Assembly: GCA_027923505.1 (NCBI GenBank)
Contig: BROI01000009.1
Span: 992,001 to 1,056,000, forward strand
Reading direction: 5' to 3'
Source: Mayamaea pseudoterrestris
Taxonomy: Eukaryota; Bacillariophyta; Bacillariophyceae; Sellaphorales; Sellaphoraceae
DNA length: 64,000 nucleotides
Under the pieces are notes generated by a model. That model was not told where the DNA came from. It did not search any database and was given only the letters and a program-made list of their open reading frames with translations. Position numbers and translations under genes: made by a program. Shown piece by piece: positions 42,084 to 50,900 of this stretch. Within the stretch, counting starts at the first letter, position 1; each line of letters opens with the position of its first letter.

Positions 42084-42995
42084 AAGACATTCGTGACGCA
42101 TGAAGTCGTTCTGCACGAAGAAGATCCAGCACAGAATCTAGTATTTGTACTCAGCCGAGGAAACTATTTGCCGGGACTCCATGATACGATTTTAGGTATG
42201 AAAATTGGCGAGCAAATCAACGATGTTATGCTCGACGCTGGATGGGGCGAAGTGAATCCGAATTTGATCGCGACGACTTCGTTTGCAGACTCTGGAGTTA
42301 GCAAGGATCAAATTAAGGTAGGTTCGCAGTTGCAGCTTGCCAATGGCATGACTTGCGTCGTGACGGCCGTGACGGACAAGGATTTCACCATTGACGCGAA
42401 TCCGCCCATGGCCGGCGCCGTCTACAAGGCATCAATCAAGCTGCTTGGAGTTGAAGATGGACCAGACGTAAGCAAGTATTCCGAAAAACCAAAGTCTACT
42501 GGTAGTCGCTATCAGGCATTCACTTGCGCGCTCGGCTGCTTTTGGGGAGGTGAGCTCTTTTTCATGCGTCAACCTGGTGTCGTGGGAACGTCCGTCGGAT
42601 ACACGCAAGGAAGCATCAATGACCCGACCTATCAGCAAGTCTGCAGCGGATCAACTGGCCACACGGAGGCCCTTGTTGTTACTTATGATCCTGACATTAT
42701 TTCTTACGACAAGCTCTGTCACCTTGCCATGGATCGGCTCGGCGAAAATAAGTACTTGCTCAACCAGGTCGGCAACGACCGAGGCACCCAATACCGACAC
42801 GGAATATACTATCATACTCCAGAGCAAAAGGAAGTTGCGAAGGCTGTCGTTGCGTCTTTTGGCGAGGATTGCAAGACGGAATGTTTGCCGGCTGACGAGT
42901 TTTACTACGCAGAGGATTATCACCAACAGTACTTGCTCAAGGGCGGACAGAGCGCTCGGAAAAAAGACTCGACAGTCATTCGCTGCTATGGTTAA
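42084..42995 (+). CDS. SlyD-like FKBP fused to methionine sulfoxide reductase A; 5' end unresolved
   Basis: The open frame from 42084 encodes an FKBP/SlyD-like part (NYLPGLHDTILGMKIGEQ, then an insert-in-flap-like region to about 125) followed by a complete MsrA with the catalytic motif GCFWGGE (Cys codon 42537), GYTQG, GHTEAL and QYRHGIYY, and a Cys near the end. MsrA reduces methionine-S-sulfoxide; the FKBP part would chaperone or bind the substrate. The frame has no ATG until 42198, inside the FKBP core, so a short 5' exon is likely. One possibility is ATG 42007 spliced from 42024 to 42087 (donor GTTTGT, 62-nt intron, phase 0), which is weak. The gene is divergent from the glycosyltransferase gene. 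Confidence 0.8.
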   Translation, partial: KTFVTHEVVLHEEDPAQNLVFVLSRGNYLPGLHDTILGMKIGEQINDVMLDAGWGEVNPNLIATTSFADSGVSKDQIKVGSQLQLANGMTCVVTAVTDKDFTIDANPPMAGAVYKASIKLLGVEDGPDVSKYSEKPKSTGSRYQAFTCALGCFWGGELFFMRQPGVVGTSVGYTQGSINDPTYQQVCSGSTGHTEALVVTYDPDIISYDKLCHLAMDRLGENKYLLNQVGNDRGTQYRHGIYYHTPEQKEVAKAVVASFGEDCKTECLPADEFYYAEDYHQQYLLKGGQSARKKDSTVIRCYG

Positions 42996-43426
42996 AGTCT
43001 GTAATCTACTTTACTAGGCTTGCAGGGTATGTAAATTGAGCGTTAGCGCTGTGCTGTGATAGGACCTATTCAAGCGAGTTTTAAGCATTGCCAGGTAGCT
43101 AGGCGTCTCACTGGTTTTAAGAAGACGTTTTGACCGTTGGGGCTTCCATTCCGAGCGCGCCAGAGGCGCTGCCGATCACCATGATGGCAGGCCTACCGAT
43201 ACATTTGCTGCCGTCTAAATTTTCAAGAAGAGGCTTCTACATCATAATTGGCTCCAAATTTTTGACGCAAATCTATCAGCTGAAGCAGAAGACGATAAGA
43301 GTTTCATGGGACAGATACTTGATAAAGCAGCCGACACCATCACAGTTTTGACGCGACGCGACGACACTACACACTACACTACACAGCAATTAACGCCATC
43401 ATCCTAGCAGCCTGCACTGAATCGTC
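42996..43426. other. Intergenic region upstream of EXO1
   Basis: No gene is seen. A short CACTA-rich run (ACACTACACACTACACTACAC, near 43364-43384) precedes the EXO1 start by about 45 bp and lies in its 5' UTR. Confidence 0.4.
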
Positions 43427-46126
43427 ATGGGAATCCAGGGGCTTCTGCAGGGTCTCAAGTTTGTTACGACTCCAGGAAATATTACTGACTATAAGGGACA
43501 AGCCGTCTGCGTCGATGGAAGCTCCTGGCTGCACAAATCGGTCTACAGCATTGCCGAACACTACGTCGAATGTATCGAACAAAAAGGCCTCGACCGACGC
43601 TGCATCAACGTTGCATCTTCCTATATCAAAGCTAGATGCGACGAGCTACTCAATTTTGCGCAGGTCCGTCGGATATACTTTGTCATGGACGGAAAGCGAT
43701 GTCCTCTCAAAGCTGGAACGAATGCCGATCGAGACAATCGTCGCGAGGACAATTTAAAGGAGGCTCGTCGACTGAAGCAGCGTGGAGACAATGACGGAGC
43801 CTATGAAAAGTACAAGGCTTGCATAAAAATTACCGACCGACTCACTAAGGAAGTTGCTGCAAGCTTGGCAAGGGCGTTTCCGGATGGTCGGGTCGAGTTG
43901 GTGCATTCGCCGTACGAGGCGGATCCGCAGCTTGTCAAGCTTTGCATCGATGGACACTGCAGCGCCATCATAACCGAAGACTCGGATGTTCTCGTCTACT
44001 GCGCAGCTGCTCGTCAGATGACTCCCGTATTGTTCAAGCTTGATCGAAAGAATGGACAATGCCAAGTCGTTTCCATGGCTTGGCTGCTCTGCCCAAACAA
44101 CAACCTCTCTCTTCGAGCGCAACCTACTGACCCAAACAAAAAGAAAAGGACCAACGGAATCGAAGCAACACTGGAAGCTTTTGCAGCGCGAGAAGCTCGT
44201 GAACCTGGACTCGGTGTTCGTCTCTTTGTGCAAGCCTGCATACTTTCCGGCTGCGACTATGCCGTAAATGAGCTCGAGGGCGTTGGCCTCGTAAATGCAT
44301 TCAAAGCAATTCGCAGCGCCATTCATCGAAGCGATGATGACCGTTTTCGTCACGCCATGACTCTTTTGCCTTCAAAGGCATGTAAAAGCATTGACAAGAT
44401 TGAGTACGAGGAGCTCTTGGCCAAGAGTGAAGCAGTATTTTATCATCATCCAGTCATGGAATCCACGGGACGAGTCGTCTATCTGGTAGATTCTGCTGAG
44501 CATGGATCTCATTTTCCGGTTTTGGAGCGCTTTGGCGGGGATATTTTATTCATTGGGGATGTACTGCCTTCAAACGAGTTGCTGCAGGATAGCACTAACC
44601 TGCCGCCAGTTTCTGAAATTGTAGTCAAGCACAAGTCAAAGAGCGGCCGCGAGACACGTCGCGCTGCCAAAGTTTCATACGATGAGGGCTTGCGACGCAC
44701 CAAGGAGGTCGCTCCGATGCTGAATCCGTACCTTAACGCGAAGAAGCGAGGACAGGATGGCAGTCAAAAGCAAACTGATGCTGCCGCGCAACTTGCTGGA
44801 AAGCGCAACCCCTTCGCTTCGTTCGTGGTTAAAGGCAAGGAAAACGAGAAATGGGATAACGAGGTAGCGCGGCGTAGTAATCACAAGCTCAAGTTTGTTG
44901 AGTCGGCTGCTAAGGGAATCGGGGTCAAAGCGTTTCTAGACAAATTGCTCCCTCCTCCGCATCAAGAGCAAAAACCATTGCCTCGAGAAAGAGCTACAAT
45001 TCATGAATCACAAAGTGAACGCTCCACCAGGCATCATCAACATGATTACGATCATGAACTGCCGAATAGCGACAAGTATTCGGAAGTGGGAACAAAGCGG
45101 CAACGTTTGTCTGAACCTGCTTGCCAACAGCTCCACGATTACGGGTCACGCCAGCAGCCCATAGATTTGGACAACATGCTCGAGCAAGATGCGCATTCCC
45201 ACCAAGCAGGTTTGTATGAACAAATTAATGCGTTCGAAAAATCATCGTGTGACTCGGAATACATTTCGCAGGAGCCGGCTCATCCATCATTCAGGCGATA
45301 CAACGATGAGCGTCACGGCCAATCCTATCCTGCACACAAGGCTCCTTCTACTTTTTACGATCTATGCGGATCGGAGACTGTCACAGATCAATCGTCGCGG
45401 ACTATGAATCGTCCCTTAAGTCATGCCGATACAACACTCAGCTATCGCTCGTCCGTGCATTCGTCTGTCAGACGTGATGACCTTGACGATGTTTCTGTGG
45501 TGCGACGCCAGGGCATACTGCCACTGCAGCCTAGCGAAGGATTGCTTGACCCTCATGCGCAACATACACAATCGTCGTCGAGCAACGTGCCGCCAATAAA
45601 CGCCGCCGACAACCAAGATCCATTTGATGTCCAGGATCGCTCGTTTTCTTTAAGTCAAGACGTTCCGCTATTCAATCGTCACATCCATGATATGGCGGGG
45701 ACATGCCTTGCGGACACAAATGAGTGCCCTCGTCGGATAACAAACGAGTTTGCAAAGTCCCTGTATCCTCCTCCTCCTCTGGCCATGCCAGCAGCATCAC
45801 CTCGAAAGCAGCGTCCCTCTTTCGCGTATGATGAGTGGTTGGAATCTCCTCAAACCAAGGACCAGATCATGAATGCACGAGAACTCCAAGCCGACGATAT
45901 TCTCAGCTCGCCCGAATCATTCAGTATGCGTCCCAGCAATAGTACGAATCCTGACAGGCCTTTAATCATGGCGACGAATACGATCGGCCCAGCCAAGACT
46001 TTTCGAAATCGCTTTCAGAGCACGAATCCGCAAGGCGCAAGGAAAGGCTTGATTCCCGTCCGAGCCAAGCAACGCAATGGACCGCTGCAAGGGTCGCTGT
46101 CGAGGTATTTCTCTCGACGAAATTGA
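43427..46126 (+). CDS. EXO1: Exonuclease 1 with C-terminal PCNA-interacting box
   Basis: One exon encodes 899 residues. The XPG N domain starts at Met1 (MGIQGLL) and holds VCVDGSSWLHKS (D30 region) and FVMDGKRCPLK. The I domain has HSPYEADPQLV and ITEDSDVLVY, the EXO1 forms of the acidic metal-binding motifs, and the H2TH/5'-3' exonuclease fold continues to about 330 (GCDY). From 440 onward the protein is disordered. The last residues are QGSLSRYF (888-895), a canonical QxxLxxYF PIP box. EXO1 resects 5' ends in mismatch repair, homologous recombination and flap processing. The conserved RLKQRGD spacing and absence of a long XPG spacer favour EXO1 over FEN1 or XPG. Confidence 0.92.
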   Translation: MGIQGLLQGLKFVTTPGNITDYKGQAVCVDGSSWLHKSVYSIAEHYVECIEQKGLDRRCINVASSYIKARCDELLNFAQVRRIYFVMDGKRCPLKAGTNADRDNRREDNLKEARRLKQRGDNDGAYEKYKACIKITDRLTKEVAASLARAFPDGRVELVHSPYEADPQLVKLCIDGHCSAIITEDSDVLVYCAAARQMTPVLFKLDRKNGQCQVVSMAWLLCPNNNLSLRAQPTDPNKKKRTNGIEATLEAFAAREAREPGLGVRLFVQACILSGCDYAVNELEGVGLVNAFKAIRSAIHRSDDDRFRHAMTLLPSKACKSIDKIEYEELLAKSEAVFYHHPVMESTGRVVYLVDSAEHGSHFPVLERFGGDILFIGDVLPSNELLQDSTNLPPVSEIVVKHKSKSGRETRRAAKVSYDEGLRRTKEVAPMLNPYLNAKKRGQDGSQKQTDAAAQLAGKRNPFASFVVKGKENEKWDNEVARRSNHKLKFVESAAKGIGVKAFLDKLLPPPHQEQKPLPRERATIHESQSERSTRHHQHDYDHELPNSDKYSEVGTKRQRLSEPACQQLHDYGSRQQPIDLDNMLEQDAHSHQAGLYEQINAFEKSSCDSEYISQEPAHPSFRRYNDERHGQSYPAHKAPSTFYDLCGSETVTDQSSRTMNRPLSHADTTLSYRSSVHSSVRRDDLDDVSVVRRQGILPLQPSEGLLDPHAQHTQSSSSNVPPINAADNQDPFDVQDRSFSLSQDVPLFNRHIHDMAGTCLADTNECPRRITNEFAKSLYPPPPLAMPAASPRKQRPSFAYDEWLESPQTKDQIMNARELQADDILSSPESFSMRPSNSTNPDRPLIMATNTIGPAKTFRNRFQSTNPQGARKGLIPVRAKQRNGPLQGSLSRYFSRRN

Positions 46127-46285
46127 TCTATTGTGCATACGAGTACAGAAGCGTCATTACATATAGCCATTCGTTAAAGTTAAAAATCTACTGCTGTAGT
46201 TAAAAATTCTACCGTAGAGAAGCGATGTGCCAATGCACCAACTCGGCGAAGACCCCTAATAATCCGGTGCGTTCACGTCAATTAT

Positions 46286-47780
46286 TTACATGGCCGACCG
46301 CCGGCGATTCATTCGTCGACGAGGCGGCCCATTGCGATGCGCCTCATCAATCTTCTTTTGATTCTCGAGAAACTCATGGGCCTCCTCTCCCGACAAAACC
46401 ATCTGATCGACAACCGTGTTAAACGATTGGCAATTGTTGCACTGCACTCCTAAAAAGTGCCAGGCGCGATTCCTCTCCTGTTGCTCACAGTCATTGCAGG
46501 TAATGTTCACTACGCGACAAAGCTCCGGCGGCACTGGCTGTAGCGCAACACCTGCCGCCATGGCACTCCAGGTTGGCAGCATTCTTTCCCGAGTTTCGGC
46601 CGTCTTTTTGCACACGGGGCATCGACTATCATGCGCCGCAAGTTGTCGAAAGCAGTCCCAGTGAATGGCGTGTCCACAGGGCATTTCGTGCGAGGCGCTC
46701 CGAGAACTAAAGAGATACTCCTGACAAACCGGGCAATTGCTTCGATATTTGCCAGCCTTACAGTTATGGTTATCATACAGAGTCTTGTCAATGCACATTC
46801 CGCACTCGTGGCAATGCTGAAAGTTGTGAGCGCCGCCAACCCGGCAGAATCCACAGTCGGCGCAATGATAAGGAGCTTCCTCGTCGGACATCCAAAGGTT
46901 GCAGACATTGCAGTGATAAGCACCGAATGGAGTCCCGCAGCCGACGCATTGGTTGCTGTAGTTTAGTGACAAAGAGAACGACTTACGTGAGGAATGGCTG
47001 TAAAAGTGCATATATTCTCTACGAAACACAAGATACTTACGTCTTACTGGACTGTCTCGTAAAACATTCTCGACAAATGACTTCGCGAATGGCGAATCGG
47101 TCAATCTCATGGTGCGTATCCTCCTGTTGCTGCACTTGATGCATGGTTGTAAAGCTCGACGGCAGCGAGGCTGATCGATGAAAGCGACGTCCTCCATTGT
47201 TGATTTTCGGCGGCAAGTTGGGACAGTCGTCGTGACATATGCGACAGCCAAAGGCCATGCCACAGCATGGACTGATAATAGTGCATTGGCGCTCGTAGTG
47301 CGAGCAGTAGGGCCGCGTTATCTCGGTGCGACGAGTTTGCTCGTTGCAAATGGTGAAGCCGTCGTCCGTCATGTGGTTGTCTCCGTCAAACTGCTCCAAT
47401 CCGTCATCTTCGCCATATCCATAGACATTCGTTGGCGGTGACTCATCTCCGTATCCATATGGATTGCTTCCGTAGCTTCTCGTACTTTCGCCTCCGCTGA
47501 CACTCGACTGTGCGCTCGTGACTCCACTTTGGTAGCTGTGTACACTCGCACCTCCGTTACTCAGCGACGCCCTTCGACCATCCATCAAGTGCTGAATGGA
47601 TAAACGCTTCTCCATGGGTGTCAATTGAACATCGCTCATGATTGCCTTGATACTTGCGCGTCGCTCCCTTTGCTCCGTCTGTGACATTGATCCTCGTCGC
47701 GAAATGGATCCTCTTCGCGTAGGAGGAGCCATCTCCTCGTAGCCCATGTCCATTTCTTCCAAGGCAGCGTCGTCCGGCAT
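46286..47780 (-). CDS. CHY zinc-finger / RING ubiquitin ligase (RCHY1-like)
   Basis: Exon 1 ends at 47041 and exon 2 is 46286-46955, phase 2, with an 85-nt intron (GTAAGT...TACAG). From ATG 47780 the product is 469 residues; an ATG at 47921 would add 47 residues that look like UTR. The N-terminal half is Ser/Gly-rich and disordered. A CHY finger (YCSHYERQC, CCGMAFGCRICHDDCP, CRECF) leads to the CTCHY part (CVGCGTPFGAYHCNVC, HNFQHCHECG), a RING (CPVCQEYL...CGHAIHWDCFRQL...CPVCKK) and a rubredoxin-type ribbon (CNDC...CNNC). The order is that of Pirh2/RCHY1 and plant stomatal/iron regulators. It transfers ubiquitin to substrates; substrate here unknown. Confidence 0.9.
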
Positions 47781-47987
47781 GATTGCTATCAGGGTGCTGT
47801 ACAAAGGAAAGTTATGTTGTTGAATTGTGTGAAGGTTCTTCCAATCTTCACTCCTATGGCCATAACTTGCCGAAACTCCGAGCGTGATTGTCACGCAGTG
47901 CATAGAGTCATTCTCGGTCATTTTTTCAGTCGCCTTTTAAAACCCGCTTTACCCTGGGCAACGACATCCAGGCTGCCCTACCGGTTT

Positions 47988-50900
47988 CGCAGTCGCAGAA
48001 CTAGGAGACTAGGTACTCGTAAAGATGAATGCATTACACATTCAACATCTGGAAGCAATGCCTGTCAACTGCCAGCTATCAATCGATACCTCTCCAGCTG
48101 TTGGAGTCGGTCATGGCAGCCAGCTACTGGGGACAAGCCTAGGGACTAGGAATTCTGGCAGTCCCTGTCTCAGAACACGGAGACTAGATGGGCTGATAAT
48201 GACTGCATTGCGCTTTCTATATCATGACACAACACCTGTCAACTGCCAGTTATCAATTGATATTACTCTGGCGTTTGCAGTGGGTCGTGGCAGCCAGCTA
48301 CTGGGGACAAGCCTAGGGACAAGAAACTTGGGCAGTCCCTGTTGCAGAACTTGGAAACTAAATGGGCAATTGATGACTGCATTGCACTTTCTATTTCATG
48401 AAACAATGTCTTTCAACTGCCAGCTATCAATTGATACCTCTGTGGCTGTGGGAGTGGATCATAGCAGCCTGCTACTGTGGACAAGCCTAGGTGCATGAAA
48501 TTTGGGCAGGCCCTGTCGCAGAACTTGGAGAGTAGATGGGCCATCAATCACTGCATGGCACTTTCTACATCATGAAACAATGCCTATCAACTGCCATCTA
48601 TTGGTTTACATCTCTCTGGATGTTGGGGTGGGTCATGGCAGCCAGCTACTATGGGCCAGCCTGGGGGCACGAAATTTGGGCAGTCCCTGTCGCAGAACTT
48701 GGAGACTAGATGGGTAATTGATGACTGCATTGCACTTTCTACATCATGAAACAATACCAGCCAACCGCCAGCTACAGTATCAGTTTACATCTCTCTGGCT
48801 GTGGGAATGGGTTTTGTCAGCCTACTATTGTGGACAAGCCAAGGGGCACAAAATTATGGCAGTCCCTGTCACAGAACTTGGCAATTATATGGGCTATCAA
48901 TGACTGCATTGCACTTTCTACATCATGAAACATTGCCTATCAGCTGCCAGCTATCAATTGATCCCTCTCTGGCGTTTGGAGTGGGTCATGGCAGCCAGCT
49001 ACTGGGGACAAGCGTAGGGACAAGAAATTTAAACAGTCCCTGTCGCAGAACTTGGAGACTAGATGAGTAATTGATGACTGCATTGCACATACTATTTCAT
49101 GAAACAATGCCTGTCAACTGCAGGTATCTATTGATACCTCTCTGGCTGTTGGAGTGGGTAATGGCAGCCAGCTACTGGGGACAAGCCTAGGGTCGCGAAA
49201 TTCTGGCAGTCCCTGTCACAGAACATGGAGACTAGATGGGCCATTGATGACTGCACTGCACATTCAACATCTGGAAGCAATGCCTGTCAACTGCCATCTA
49301 TGAGTTTACACCCCTCTGGCTGTGTGAGTGGGTTTTGTCAGCCTGCTACTGTGGACAAGCCAAGGGGCACAAAATTTTGGTAGACCCTGTCACAGAACTT
49401 GGAGCCTAGATCAGCTAGCAATGACTGCATTGCACTTTCTACATCATAAAACAATGCCTGCCAACTGCCAGCTATCAATTGATACCTCTCTGGCTGTGGG
49501 AGTGGGGTATGGCAGCCAGCTACCGGTACTGGGGATAAGCCAGGAACACAAATTCTGGCAGTCCCTGTCACAGAACTTGGAGAGTAGATGGGCCATCAAT
49601 CACTGCATTACACTTTCTACATCATGAAACAATTCCTATCAACTGCCATTTATTGGTTTACATCTCTCTGGATGTTGGAGTGGGTCATAGCAGGCAACTA
49701 CTATTAGCAAGCCTGGGGGCACGAAATTGGGGAAGTCCCTGTCGCAGAACTTGGAGACTGGATGGGCAATTGATGACTGCATTGCACTTTCTACATCATG
49801 AAACAATGCCTGTCAACTGCCAGCTATCAACTGATACCTCTCTGGCTGTTAAAATGGGTTATGGCAGCCAGCTACTGTGGACAAGCCTGGGGGCACAAAA
49901 TTTGGGCAGTCCCTGTCGCAGAACATGGAGACGAGATGGGTAATTGATGACTGCATTGCGCTTTCTATATCATGACACAACACCTGTCAACTGCCAGCTA
50001 TCAATTGATATTACTCTGGCGTTTGCAGTGGGTCATGGCAGCCAGCTACGGGGACAAGCCTAGGGCCAAGAAATTTGGGCAATCCCTGTCGCAGAACTTG
50101 GAAACTGAATGGGCAATTTATGACTGCATTGCACTTTCTATTTCATGAAACAATGTCTATCAACTGCCAGCTATCAATTGTTACCTCTCTGGCTGTGGGA
50201 GTGGATCATGACAGCCTGCTACTGTGGACATGCCTAGGTGCACGAAATTTCGTAGAACATGGAGACTAGATGGGTAATTGATGACTGCATTGCGCTTTCT
50301 ATATCATGACACAACACCTATCAACTGCCAGCTATCAATTGATATTACTCTGGCGTTTGCAGTGGGTCGTGGCAGCCAGCTACGGGGGACAAGCCTAGGG
50401 ACAAGAAATTTGGGCAGTCCCTGTCACAGAACTTGGAGACTGGATGGGCAATTTATGACTGCATTGCACTTTCTACATCATGAAACAATGCCTGTCAACT
50501 GCCAGCTATCAACTGATACCTCTCTGGCTGTTAAAATGGGTTATGGCAGCCAGCTACTGTGGACAAGCCTGGGGGCACAAAATTTGGGCAGTCCCTGTTG
50601 CAGAACATGGAGACGAGATGGGTAATTGATGACTGCATTGCGCTTTCTTTATCATGACACAACACCTGTCAACTGCCAGCTATCAATTGATATTACTCTG
50701 GCGTTTGCAGTGGGTCATGGCAGCCAGCTACGGGGACAAGCCTAGGGCCAAGAAATTTGGGCAGTCCCTGTCGCAGAACTTGGAAACTGAATGGGCAATT
50801 TATGACTGCATTGCACTTTCTATTTCATGAAACAATGTCTATCAACTGCCAGCTATCAATTGATACCTCTCTGGCTGTGGGAATGGATCATGACAGCCTG

